A stretch of DNA of 64,000 nt from Mesorhizobium sp. B2-8-5 (lineage in GTDB: Bacteria > Pseudomonadota > Alphaproteobacteria > Rhizobiales > Rhizobiaceae). Location: positions 1,955,501 to 2,019,500 of the forward strand of contig NZ_CP083951.1 of assembly GCF_006440675.2 (NCBI RefSeq), read 5' to 3'. Positions within the stretch are counted from its first letter, which is position 1, and each line of letters starts with the position of its first letter. Shown here piece by piece: positions 35,809 through 44,160 of this stretch. The notes beneath the pieces are model-generated. The model was given only the letters and a program-made list of their open reading frames with translations, was not told the origin of the DNA and did not search any database. Position numbers and translations under genes: made by a program.

Positions 35809-36846
35809 TCAGTTCTTCCCGCCGCTCAGCTCCGCCGCGAGTATCGCGATCAGCTTAACCGCTTGCCCATAGGTCTTTGCCTTTTCCGGATTGGAGGCAT
35901 TGCCGTCCAGCGCGCGGCGATAGACGCCCTGGCAAATTGCCGCCAGCCGGAAGAAGGAGAAGGCGAGGAAGAAGGTCCAGTTGTCGATCTTCCCGATGCC
36001 GCGCCGTTTGCAATAGGCTGCGACATAGGCCTCCTCGGACGGCAGGCCGGCAGCGGCGCGGTCGACGCCGCCGAGGCCGCGAAAGCCGGAGGCATGCGGC
36101 AGGCGCCATTGCATGCATTGATAGGCGAGGTCGGCGAAGGGGTCGCCGAGTGTCGACAGTTCCCAGTCGAGCAGCGCGATGACTTTCGGCGCATCGAGCG
36201 CGAACATCATGTTGTCCAGCCGGTAGTCGCCATGGACAAGCGAAACGCGGCCGTCATCGGCCGGTATATGGGTTTCGAGCCACGCAATCAGCCTGTCGAT
36301 ATCGGCAATGGTTTCGGTTTCGGAGGCCCGGTATTGGCCGGTCCAGCGCGCGAGCTGGCGCTCGAAATAGCTGCCGGGCTTGCCAAAATCGCCAAGGCCG
36401 ACGGCGCCGACATCGACATCGTGCAGGGCGGCAAGCGTCGCGTTCATCGCATCGTAGATCGCGGCACGCTCTTCATTGCTGGAAACGTCAGGCAGCGACG
36501 GATCCCAGAAGATGCGGCCGTCGAGATATTCCATGACATAGAACATGCGGCCGATCGGGAAGGTTTCACCCGACAGGTGCAGCATGCGCGGGACCGGCAC
36601 AGCCGTGCCGGCAAGCGCCTGCATGACCCGGAATTCGCGGTCGACCTGATGCGCGGATTTCAGCAATTGTCCCGGCGGCTTGGCGCGCAGCACATAGCGG
36701 CCGCTGGCGGCGGTCAAAAGATAGGTCGGATTGGATTGTCCGGATTTGAATTTTTCAATCGCGGACAGGCCGGTAAAACCCGGGATATGCGCCTCGAGAT
36801 AGGGCGCAAGCGCCGCCTGGTCTATGGCACCGGCCTCGCCGCTCAT
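35809..36846 (-). CDS. APH-fold phosphotransferase, ACAD10/11-N-terminus-like
   Basis: Kinase-like protein of 345 residues of the aminoglycoside phosphotransferase fold. The catalytic loop is VHGDYRLDNMMF with H205, D207 and N212, and the metal site is LLDWELSTLGDPFADLAYQC with D227. An N-terminal glycine-poor loop SGQSNPTYLLTAASGRYVLR carries the ATP-binding lysine stretch. This DWELSTLGDP-type subgroup resembles the kinase domain fused to acyl-CoA dehydrogenase in ACAD10/ACAD11 and the stand-alone LvaA, which phosphorylates 4-hydroxyacyl-CoA. An ACAD gene lies 1.5 kb away. The start overlaps the MaoC stop by four bases. Confidence 0.88.
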   Translation of the reverse strand: MSGEAGAIDQAALAPYLEAHIPGFTGLSAIEKFKSGQSNPTYLLTAASGRYVLRAKPPGQLLKSAHQVDREFRVMQALAGTAVPVPRMLHLSGETFPIGRMFYVMEYLDGRIFWDPSLPDVSSNEERAAIYDAMNATLAALHDVDVGAVGLGDFGKPGSYFERQLARWTGQYRASETETIADIDRLIAWLETHIPADDGRVSLVHGDYRLDNMMFALDAPKVIALLDWELSTLGDPFADLAYQCMQWRLPHASGFRGLGGVDRAAAGLPSEEAYVAAYCKRRGIGKIDNWTFFLAFSFFRLAAICQGVYRRALDGNASNPEKAKTYGQAVKLIAILAAELSGGKN

Positions 36847-37322
36847 GCGTTCTCGGGCTGACGCTCAATCAGCGTCAAGGTCAGCCAACGCGCCGTCAGC
36901 GCCGGCCTCTTCGAGCCTTCGATCTCGATGGTCACATCATGCGCCGTCTGCACCCAGCCGGACGGCCGCACCTTGACGTCCGCCAGCACGAAGCGGGTGC
37001 GGATGCGCGAGCCCGTCTTCACCGGCGCCAGGAACCGCAGCGTGTCGAAGCCGTGGTTGACGCCCATCTTGGTGTTTTCCAGCGGCGGCATCGTCTCGAA
37101 GGTCATTGCCGACAGAAGCGACAGCGACAGGAAACCATGAGCGATGGTGCCGCCGAAGGGCGTTTCGCGCTCGGCGCGCTCCGGATCGCAATGGATGAAC
37201 TGGTGGTCGTCGGTCGCATCGGCGAACTGGTCGATCATGCGCTGCGTCACCGTTCGCCAGGGCGAGACGCCGACCTCCTTGCCGACGCTTGCCACAAGCG
37301 TATCGAGACTGATCGGTTCCAC
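36843..37322 (-). CDS. MaoC family (R)-enoyl-CoA hydratase-like protein
   Basis: Hot-dog fold hydratase of 159 residues. Catalytic Asp and His are in RMIDQFADATDDHQFIHCDP and the following ETPFGGTIAHGFLSLSLLSA is the hydratase-2 motif. It would add water to an enoyl-CoA. The start is GTG 37322 with GGAGGA seven bases before it; the ATG at 37373 would add 17 unconserved residues and overlap the SDR stop region. Its stop overlaps the phosphotransferase ATG. Confidence 0.88.
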   Translation of the reverse strand: MEPISLDTLVASVGKEVGVSPWRTVTQRMIDQFADATDDHQFIHCDPERAERETPFGGTIAHGFLSLSLLSAMTFETMPPLENTKMGVNHGFDTLRFLAPVKTGSRIRTRFVLADVKVRPSGWVQTAHDVTIEIEGSKRPALTARWLTLTLIERQPENA

Positions 37323-37374
37323 GCTGATGTCCTCCGCACCCCCGCCCGGATTACGATTCCTCGAACCGGGCACC

Positions 37375-38190
37375 TTATTCCTTGAACAAAGTCATTCCAT
37401 GCTGCACCGACTGGCCGCCGTCGATCGGCAGGATGGCGCCGGTGACATAGCTGCCGGCCCGGCTGCACAAATAAAGCGTTGCGCCGGCAATGTCATCCGC
37501 CACGCCGATGCGGCCGAGCGGAACATGGTTACCAACATGTTTCGCCTGCTCCTCGGTCGCGGTGGCAAACGCCGTCATACGGCTCTGGAAAGGACCAGGC
37601 GCAAAGGCGTTGACGGTGATGCGGCGGGCCGCGAACTCGATCGCCAGCGTGCGAGTCAAATGATGCACCGCCGCTTTCGAGGCCGCGTAGGAATAGGCAT
37701 CGTCGGCCAGCGGCTGGGTGCCCATCACCGAGCCGAGATTGACGACGCGAGCAGGATCCTCGTCGCTCGCGGCGGCATCGAGCAGCGGCAAGAGCTCCCG
37801 CGTCAGGTGGAAGACGGCGGTGACGTTGACGCCGAACACCTTGGCCCAGGCGTGGTAGGGGAAATCCTGCAGAGGTGCACCCCAGGAAATGCCGGCATTG
37901 TTGACCAGGATGTGCAGGCGCTCCGTGCGCGCCTTGACCTCGGCGACGAGCGCGGCGATGCCCGCTTCGCTGGACACGTCGCCGGCAAAGCCCTCGGCAT
38001 GGCCGGAGCCGCCGAGCGCGTTCAATTCATTGGCGACTTTCGCGCAATCCTCGCCCTTGCGCGAGACGATCATCACATGAGCGCCGGCGCGTACCAGTCC
38101 GGTCGCCACCATGCGGCCGATGCCGGTCGCAGCACCCGTCACCAGCGCGGTCTTGCCGGCGACCGAGAACAGCTTGTCCAGATAGCTCAT
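37375..38190 (-). CDS. SDR family oxidoreductase
   Basis: Short-chain dehydrogenase of 271 residues. Motifs: KTALVTGAATGIGRMVATGL, VNNAGISWGAPLQ, VVNLGSVMGTQPLADDAYSY then AASK, and the C-terminal LCSRAGSYVTGAILPIDGG. IVSRKGEDC after beta-2 suggests NADP use. ATG 38190 has GGAG eight bases before it; an earlier ATG at 38205 is less well placed. It heads the minus-strand run and is divergent from the acyl-CoA dehydrogenase gene across 108 bases, so a shared control region is likely. Confidence 0.9.
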   Translation of the reverse strand: MSYLDKLFSVAGKTALVTGAATGIGRMVATGLVRAGAHVMIVSRKGEDCAKVANELNALGGSGHAEGFAGDVSSEAGIAALVAEVKARTERLHILVNNAGISWGAPLQDFPYHAWAKVFGVNVTAVFHLTRELLPLLDAAASDEDPARVVNLGSVMGTQPLADDAYSYAASKAAVHHLTRTLAIEFAARRITVNAFAPGPFQSRMTAFATATEEQAKHVGNHVPLGRIGVADDIAGATLYLCSRAGSYVTGAILPIDGGQSVQHGMTLFKE

Positions 38191-38298
38191 CGTGTTTCTC
38201 CGCATCCTGTCCGGCCGGGGACTCGCGTTGACAAGGCTAGCCGAAGTACGGTCATCCTTGCCACGGGTAAAGATTTATCTTCGGAAAGGCCGGAAGCG

Positions 38299-39540
38299 AT
38301 GACGGATATGAATCTCGGCATGACCGAGCGGCTGAAGCCAATCCACCAGCGCGTGGCGGCGATGGTGCGCGACGAGATAGCGCCGCTCGGCGAAGAATTT
38401 CTCGCCGAGATCGGCAAGGGCGGCGACCGCTGGTCCTATACGGCCAGGCAGACGGAAATCCTCGAAGGCTTGAAGAAGACTGCGCGCGAACGCGGCCTGT
38501 GGAACTTCTGGCTGACCGATTCCAAGCGCGGCTATGGCCTTTCCACCGTCGAATACGCCTATCTGGCGGAGGAGATGGGCAAGGCGCATCTCGGTGCCGA
38601 GACCTTCAACTGCTCGGCGCCCGACACCGGCAACATGGAAGTGCTGGAGCGTTACGGCTCGCAAGGGCACAAGCGGGACTGGCTGGAGCCGCTGCTCGAG
38701 GGCAAGATTCGTTCGGCCTATCTGATGACCGAGCCTGACGTTGCCTCTTCGGACGCGACCAACATTTCGATGCGCTGCGAGCGGCAGGGCGACGACTATG
38801 TGCTGAACGGCGAGAAATGGTGGGCTTCCGGCGCGGGCGATCCGCGCTGCGCCATCTATATCGTCATGGTCAGGACCGGATCGGACGAAGAGCCGCAGCA
38901 TCGCCGGCATTCGATGATCCTGGTGCCTTCCGACAGCAAGGGCGTCACCAGGCTGCGGCCCATGCAGGTCTATGGCGACGATGACGCCCCGCATGGCCAC
39001 ATGCATCTGAGATTCGAGAATGTGCGTGTGCCGGCGGCGAACCTGATCCTCGGCGAGGGCAGGGGTTTCGAGATCGCGCAGGGGCGGCTGGGGCCTGGCC
39101 GCATCCATCACTGCATGCGCGCCATCGGCCAGGCCGAGATGGCGCTGGAGATGCTGTGCCAGCGCTCGGTGCGGCGCGAAGCCTTCGGTCAGTCGCTGGC
39201 CAAGCTCGGCGCGAATTTCGACATCATCGCCGAATGCCGGATGGAGATCGAGATGGCGCGGCTGCTCTGCCTCAAGGCCGCCTGGATGATCGACCAGGGC
39301 GACGCGCGCGCCGCCGCGCCCTGGATCAGCCAGATCAAGGTGGTGGCGCCCCGCGTCGCGCTGAAAGTCACGGACGAGGCGGTGCAGATGTTCGGCGCGC
39401 AAGGCATCAGCCAGGATACCCCGCTCGCCCGCTCCTGGACGCATCTGAGGACGCTGCGGCTGGCCGACGGGCCGGACGCAGTGCACCGGCGGCAGGTGGC
39501 GCGCACGGAACTGAAGAAATACACGCAGGAGAAGGTCTGA
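38299..39540 (+). CDS. Acyl-CoA dehydrogenase family protein, ACAD11/LvaC-like
   Basis: Protein of 413 residues with acyl-CoA dehydrogenase fold. FAD-side motif is AYLMTEPDVASSDATNISMR, and RREAFGQSLAKLGANFDIIA and AVQMFGAQGISQDTPLARSW are the dimer and FAD contacts. Where short-chain ACADs have the catalytic YEGT(N)EI, this protein has L388-ADGPDAVH, placing Asp390 at the glutamate position; the LADGPD variant is what I associate with ACAD11-type enzymes. Paired with the APH-fold kinase it may act on phosphorylated 4-hydroxyacyl-CoA instead of performing simple dehydrogenation. The ATG overlaps nothing; the next gene starts five bases after the stop. Confidence 0.9.
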   Translation: MTDMNLGMTERLKPIHQRVAAMVRDEIAPLGEEFLAEIGKGGDRWSYTARQTEILEGLKKTARERGLWNFWLTDSKRGYGLSTVEYAYLAEEMGKAHLGAETFNCSAPDTGNMEVLERYGSQGHKRDWLEPLLEGKIRSAYLMTEPDVASSDATNISMRCERQGDDYVLNGEKWWASGAGDPRCAIYIVMVRTGSDEEPQHRRHSMILVPSDSKGVTRLRPMQVYGDDDAPHGHMHLRFENVRVPAANLILGEGRGFEIAQGRLGPGRIHHCMRAIGQAEMALEMLCQRSVRREAFGQSLAKLGANFDIIAECRMEIEMARLLCLKAAWMIDQGDARAAAPWISQIKVVAPRVALKVTDEAVQMFGAQGISQDTPLARSWTHLRTLRLADGPDAVHRRQVARTELKKYTQEKV

Positions 39541-39545
39541 CGGCC

Positions 39546-40583
39546 ATGACCCTTCCTTCGCAAATGCAGGGTCTGCTGCTTGTCGGCGACGGTTACACCA
39601 GGATGCCCTCGGCGGCCGCGCTGGAGGCGATGGAGCCTTACCTCCAGCCCGGCAGCGTCGCCGTGCCGGCGCCCGGTTCGTCGCAGGCGCTGATCAAGGT
39701 CAGCCTCGCCTCGATCAACCCGTCCGACATCGCCTTCATCAAGGGCCAGTACGGCCAGCCGCGGGTCAAGGGCCGTCCGGCGGGTTTCGAGGGCGTCGGC
39801 ATCGTCGTCGCCACGGGCGACGATCCCTATGCAAGGAGCCTCGCAGGGAAACGCGTCGCCTTCGCCACCGGCGTGTCGAACTGGGGCGCCTGGGCGGATT
39901 ATGCCGTCGCCGAGGCGGCGTCCTGCATCCCGCTCATCGATACGGTGCGCGACGAGGACGGCGCCGCGATGATCGTCAATCCGCTGACGGCCTTGGCCAT
40001 GTTCGACATCGTCAAGCAAGAGGGCGAAAAGGCCTTCGTCATGAGCGCTGGCGCCAGCCAGCTCTGCAAGCTGATCATCGGGCTGGCGAAGGAGGCGGGT
40101 TTCCGGCCGATCGTCACGGTGCGTCGCGACGAGCAGATCCCGCTTTTGAAAGAGCTCGGCGCCGCCCATGTGCTCAACGAGAAGGCGGCGGATTTCGAGG
40201 CGGCGCTGCGCGAGGTGATGAAGGCTGAGCAGCCGCGCATCTTCCTCGACGCCGTCACCGGCCCGCTGGCTTCCACCATCTTCAACGCCATGCCGAAACG
40301 CGCGCGCTGGATCGTCTATGGCCGGCTCGACGCCGAGCCGACGGTGATCCCCGAGCCCGGCCAACTGATCTTCCAGCACAAGCGTGTCGAAGGTTTCTGG
40401 CTGGCCGAATGGATGCGCCAGTTCCGCGACAGGCTGGGCCCGGCGGTGCTGGAAGCGCAGAAGCGCTTTTCCGACGGACGCTGGTCGACCGACGTCGCGG
40501 CAGTGGTGCCGCTGGACGAGGCGATGGCGCGGCTGCCGGCCGAGCTCGCCAGGCCCAACGGAAAGGTGTTCATCAAGCCGTAG
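39546..40583 (+). CDS. MDR-family NAD(P)H:quinone oxidoreductase-like protein
   Basis: Medium-chain reductase of 345 residues without zinc-binding residues. The N-terminal GroES-like part has LIKVSLASINPSDIAFIKGQ and GRPAGFEGVGIVVATGDD. The cofactor half has AMFDIVKQEGEKAFVMSAGA, ILDA-like IFLDAVTGPLA and ARWIVYGRLD. It is co-transcribed with the acyl-CoA dehydrogenase, so it may reduce an enoyl-CoA or a quinone tied to that pathway; this is context only. Confidence 0.88.
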   Translation: MTLPSQMQGLLLVGDGYTRMPSAAALEAMEPYLQPGSVAVPAPGSSQALIKVSLASINPSDIAFIKGQYGQPRVKGRPAGFEGVGIVVATGDDPYARSLAGKRVAFATGVSNWGAWADYAVAEAASCIPLIDTVRDEDGAAMIVNPLTALAMFDIVKQEGEKAFVMSAGASQLCKLIIGLAKEAGFRPIVTVRRDEQIPLLKELGAAHVLNEKAADFEAALREVMKAEQPRIFLDAVTGPLASTIFNAMPKRARWIVYGRLDAEPTVIPEPGQLIFQHKRVEGFWLAEWMRQFRDRLGPAVLEAQKRFSDGRWSTDVAAVVPLDEAMARLPAELARPNGKVFIKP

Positions 40584-40812
40584 GCACTCCCGGGCGCCGA
40601 TCGCAGCTGTTCAGACCACGGGCCGACGCCTTGAACACAAATCTGTGATCGACAAGGTGGCGGCGGAAAAACGCCGCTGTTGCGCCGTCCTTTGCCCCGC
40701 GCCGGTAACAGTCACGCTCGTATGTTCTATTTCATTTCGATGTGATATCTCGCCGGCGCTGAAGGCCAGGCGGCGATGGGAACGCCATCCTGGTCGGAAC
40801 GCGGGGTGCGCT
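40584..40812. other. Intergenic region before the glycosylation operon
   Basis: These 229 bases hold no recognised gene. An AT-richer patch at about 40718-40748 (TATGTTCTATTTCATTTCG) is the most promoter-like part. No hairpin of note was seen. Confidence 0.4.
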
Positions 40813-41979
40813 ATGACGGTAACCAAGCCGGTTTTCGACCGTTTGGGGTTTTGGCTGTGGGTCGGGTCGTTTCTGATTGTGCTTGGCCTGGCGCTATGGT
40901 CGCCCGATACCCGTTCGGTGGTCTATATCTACAGACATGGCAGCGAAGCTTTCCTGAGCCGTAAACCGCTGTATCACGTCCAGGCCGCGAGGGGGTATCT
41001 CTACGCGCCCGCCTTCGCCGCCCTTTACGTTCCCCTGGTGAAGCTCGGGCCGTATCTGGGCAGCGTTTTGTGGCATGTGCTGGGCTTCGGCGCGCTGACT
41101 TTCGCCGCAATGCGTCAGGTGCGCAGGATCGACGGCCAGGAGCAGACATGGCTGCTGTCCTTCGGCCTGTTCCTTGCCTTGCCGATGGCGCTGGCGGCGC
41201 TTCGCAACGGCCAGGCGACGATCCTGCTCACCGGAGCGTGCTGGTTTCTCACGCTCTCGGCACTCGAGGGGCGCCGGGCTGAAAGCTTCTTCTGGGCCAC
41301 GCTTGCGGTCATAGCCAAGCCCACTGCGATCATCATGCTGCTTCTGGTGGGAGCGCTGCGTCCCCGGCTGATACCGGTGCTGGTGCTGGCGGTGCTCGTC
41401 GTGCTCGCCATCCCCTATGGTTTTGCGCCCGCGGACTACATCAACGCCCAGTACCACGATTTCTTCCGCATGCTGACTTCGATGACGGTCAACCCAACCG
41501 GTCCCTTCGTTCCGGCCGACTTCACAGCGCCTTTCACGCGGTTTGGGATGCCGCTGTCCGAAGCCGAGGCGACGATCGTGCGCGTCGTCGTGGGGTTGCT
41601 TGCGCTTTGGGCGGTGCTCCAGTTGGACCGCAGGCTGGACTCCAACATCGGCGGACTGGCCATCTTCCTCATTGCGGCGTTCTACATGTGCGTCTTCAAT
41701 CCGCGGGTCGAGCAGAACACCTATGCCATGGTGGCGGTGCCAGCCGGCCTTTCCATCGCCCTGGTGTGGCGGAAGAAGGAAAACGCGGCCATGCGCTGGT
41801 TGCCGGCGATACTCCTCTTCGTTACCGGACTGACCAGTGTCGATCTCCGGCTGCACGATCTTTTCCACTTGTGGCTGTGGCCAATCAGCACCAGCATAGT
41901 CGCCTGCATGCTTGTCGCCTGGTTCTGGGGGCGAGGCGGGGACAAAGTGCCGACCCCCGGAGCCGTCGCGCATGGCTGA
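40813..41979 (+). CDS. GT87-like integral membrane glycosyltransferase (DUF2029)
   Basis: Polytopic membrane protein of 388 residues with about ten hydrophobic segments. It has the GT87/DUF2029 look: a short N-terminal helix, FLSRKPLYHVQAARGYLYAP then AFAALYVPL in the first periplasmic loop, LALPMALAALRNGQATILLT, and KPTAIIMLLLVGAL. Such enzymes use polyprenol-phosphate sugars on the periplasmic face. The next gene encodes a cytoplasmic enzyme that could make such a donor. The reading frame overlaps the GT2 start by eight bases. Acceptor unknown. Confidence 0.8.
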   Translation: MTVTKPVFDRLGFWLWVGSFLIVLGLALWSPDTRSVVYIYRHGSEAFLSRKPLYHVQAARGYLYAPAFAALYVPLVKLGPYLGSVLWHVLGFGALTFAAMRQVRRIDGQEQTWLLSFGLFLALPMALAALRNGQATILLTGACWFLTLSALEGRRAESFFWATLAVIAKPTAIIMLLLVGALRPRLIPVLVLAVLVVLAIPYGFAPADYINAQYHDFFRMLTSMTVNPTGPFVPADFTAPFTRFGMPLSEAEATIVRVVVGLLALWAVLQLDRRLDSNIGGLAIFLIAAFYMCVFNPRVEQNTYAMVAVPAGLSIALVWRKKENAAMRWLPAILLFVTGLTSVDLRLHDLFHLWLWPISTSIVACMLVAWFWGRGGDKVPTPGAVAHG

Positions 41980-42940
41980 GATGCTCGACGTCATCGCGCC
42001 GTTCTTCAACGAGGCCGAATCCGCGATCGCCTTCGTCGGGTTGCTCGACAGGCTGGAAGTGGCCGTGGCGGAGCGCTTCGGCATGACCGTCCGCAAGATA
42101 CTCGTCGACGACGGCAGCCGCGACGGCAGCGCCGAGACATTCGCCGCGGCGTTGTCGGGCTCGTGGGAAATCGTGCGGCTCAGCCGCAATTTCGGCAAGG
42201 AAGCGGCGGTGCTCGCCGGCCTTGATCATTCCCGCGGCGACATGGTCCTGATCATGGACTCCGACCTCCAGCATTCCATGGATATCAGCCTGAGGATGAT
42301 CGGCGAGCTGGTCGAGAATCCCGAAATCGATGTCGTCTACGCCCAGAACGACCGGCGCGAGGGGAGCTGGCGGCGCAGCCAGCTGGCGCGGCTCTTCTAC
42401 AGGCTGATCAACAGCAGCCAGCGCTTCGATATTCCCGAGAATGCCGGAGACTTCCGTGTCATGCGCGGCGCGGTGGCACGTGCCTTGACCAGCGTGCGCG
42501 ACAAGCGGCGTTTCAACAAGGGCCTATTCGCCTGGGCCGGCTTTCGCCAGAAGGCGGTGCTTTACTCGCCGGAAAACCGCTCCGGCGGCACGTCGAAATG
42601 GACCAGGTTCAACCTGATCGCGTTCTCGCTTGAAGGGTTCACCTCGTTTTCCGTGATCCCGCTGCGCGTCATCAGCCTCATCGGATTGCTCGCGGCATTC
42701 GCAGGTCTCGCCTATGGCGTGAAGGTGCTCTTCGAGGTGCTGTTCTACGGCATCGCCGTGCCAGGCTACCCCAGCATCATGGTCGCCGTCGTGCTTTTTG
42801 GAGGCCTCAACCTGGCGCTGCTCGGCCTGATCGGCGAGTATGTCTGGGTCACGCTCAGCGAAAGCAAGGACCGGCCCGTCTACATCGTGCGCGACGTGTT
42901 GCATGGCAATGCCGCCGAGCAGGTTGCTTCTGAGAGATGA
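41972..42940 (+). CDS. GT2 polyprenol-phosphate sugar transferase (dolichol-P-mannose synthase-like)
   Basis: Transferase of 322 residues. The GT-A domain begins VIAPFFNEAESAIAFVGLLD, has VDDGSRDGSAETF, and the metal motif is LIMDSDLQHSMD. Two C-terminal membrane helices (VISLIGLLAAFAGLAYGVKV and VAVVLFGGLNLALLGLIGEY) are as in ArnC/GtrB proteins, which load a sugar on undecaprenyl phosphate. RPVYIVRD is the typical end of the domain. GtrB enzymes work with a GtrA protein, and gtrA is the fourth gene here. The stop overlaps the ChbG start. Confidence 0.92.
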   Translation: MAEMLDVIAPFFNEAESAIAFVGLLDRLEVAVAERFGMTVRKILVDDGSRDGSAETFAAALSGSWEIVRLSRNFGKEAAVLAGLDHSRGDMVLIMDSDLQHSMDISLRMIGELVENPEIDVVYAQNDRREGSWRRSQLARLFYRLINSSQRFDIPENAGDFRVMRGAVARALTSVRDKRRFNKGLFAWAGFRQKAVLYSPENRSGGTSKWTRFNLIAFSLEGFTSFSVIPLRVISLIGLLAAFAGLAYGVKVLFEVLFYGIAVPGYPSIMVAVVLFGGLNLALLGLIGEYVWVTLSESKDRPVYIVRDVLHGNAAEQVASER

Positions 42941-43755
42941 CCGGGTCGATCCGCCTGATCGCCGACGACTACGGGCTGGCGCCGGGGGTATCGGGTGCGA
43001 TCCTCGACCTCATCGAGCGCGGCCGCCTGACCGGGACCAGTTGCATGACCGGCTTTCCCGAATGGGAAGAGGCGGCGGCGCGCATCAGACCGTTCCGTCG
43101 AAGCGCCGCCGTCGGGCTGCACCTGACCCTGACCGATCAGATAGCCGTGACCGGATCGTCCAGCCTGGCGCCGGAAGGCAAGTTGCCCGGGCTTGCCTCT
43201 CTTGCGCTGCCGGTGCGGCGCGAGCGTATCGACGAGCGGGACGTTTATGCCGAGCTCGACGCCCAGTACGACCGCTTCACCGACGCGCTGGTTGGCCCGC
43301 CCGATCACATCGACGGGCACCAGCATGTGCATTTTCTTCCCGTGGTACGGAATTGGCTGCTCGCCCGGTTTGGGGAGAGCGCACACAAGCCCGCACTACG
43401 CGGCGCGCCCGGGCTTGCCGGCCTGGACGCGGCGGCCAAGATCGCGGCGATCGCCACTCTGGCCGCGGGCTTCAACAGATCGATGCAACGGGCGGGCTTC
43501 AGCCTCATGACGCCGCTTTCCGGCATCTATGACTGGCGGAAGCCGGAGAAATTCGCTTCGACGCTGCGCGCCGCGATTGACACCTTGCCCGAACAAGGGG
43601 TGTTCATGTGCCATCCGGGCCGTGTCGATGACATGCTGCGCGCTCGCGACCCAATGCAAAGCGTGCGCGAGGTCGAATTTGACTTTCTAGCTTCAGACGA
43701 TTTCGGCGTCAGCCTCAAGCGGGCCGAAGCCCGTGTCATGGACGGCAAAACATGA
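42937..43755 (+). CDS. ChbG/YdjC-type carbohydrate deacetylase (HpnK-like)
   Basis: Metal-dependent deacetylase of 272 residues. Metal ligands are in LIADDYGLAPGVSGAI (Asp pair) and HIDGHQHVHFLPVV (His residues). CHPGRVDDM near the C-terminus is a further family motif. Members remove acetyl groups from N-acetylated sugars; the HpnK branch acts in hopanoid glycolipid synthesis. In this operon it may deacetylate the lipid-linked sugar made by the GT2 enzyme. Starts and stops overlap its neighbours by four bases on both sides. Confidence 0.88.
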   Translation: MTGSIRLIADDYGLAPGVSGAILDLIERGRLTGTSCMTGFPEWEEAAARIRPFRRSAAVGLHLTLTDQIAVTGSSSLAPEGKLPGLASLALPVRRERIDERDVYAELDAQYDRFTDALVGPPDHIDGHQHVHFLPVVRNWLLARFGESAHKPALRGAPGLAGLDAAAKIAAIATLAAGFNRSMQRAGFSLMTPLSGIYDWRKPEKFASTLRAAIDTLPEQGVFMCHPGRVDDMLRARDPMQSVREVEFDFLASDDFGVSLKRAEARVMDGKT

Positions 43756-44159
43756 GCGCCGGCCAGCCGCAGCGTTCGACCGGCAACAAGATCGTTCGTT
43801 TCGCCTTGGTCGGGCTGGTCAACAGCGGCATCGACCTCGCCGCATTCTTCCTGCTGCTCAAGCTCGCGGTACCGGCTCTGGCCGCCAATATCGGCGCCTG
43901 GTTCGTCGCGGTCCTTTTCTCCTTCGCGGCGAACGGCTTCTGGTCGTTCGAGCGCGACCCGGGCATCCGGCTCCGCCAGTCCTTCCTGCGCTTCGTCTCG
44001 CTGGGCGCGTTGATTTCGCTTGGCGTTTCCAGCCTGTCGATCGCCGCCCTCGCGGGGGCCATCGGCGTGTGGCCGGCCAAGATCATCGGTGTCGTGGTGG
44101 CCGCTGTGCTGAACTTCCTGGCGGCACGCTGGTCGATCGAGGGTCGGCTGTTGAGATAG
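43752..44159 (+). CDS. GtrA family flippase-like membrane protein
   Basis: Small protein of 135 residues with four membrane helices, the GtrA layout: IVRFALVGLVNSGIDLAAFF, LAANIGAWFVAVLFSFAANG then FWSF, FVSLGALISLGVSSLSIAAL, and IIGVVVAAVLNFLAARW. GtrA is thought to flip polyprenol-phosphate-linked sugars to the periplasm, delivering substrate to an enzyme such as the GT87 protein at 40813-41979. It is last in the operon, its stop touching the convergent RND gene. Confidence 0.92.
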   Translation: MSAGQPQRSTGNKIVRFALVGLVNSGIDLAAFFLLLKLAVPALAANIGAWFVAVLFSFAANGFWSFERDPGIRLRQSFLRFVSLGALISLGVSSLSIAALAGAIGVWPAKIIGVVVAAVLNFLAARWSIEGRLLR

Positions 44160-44160
44160 T

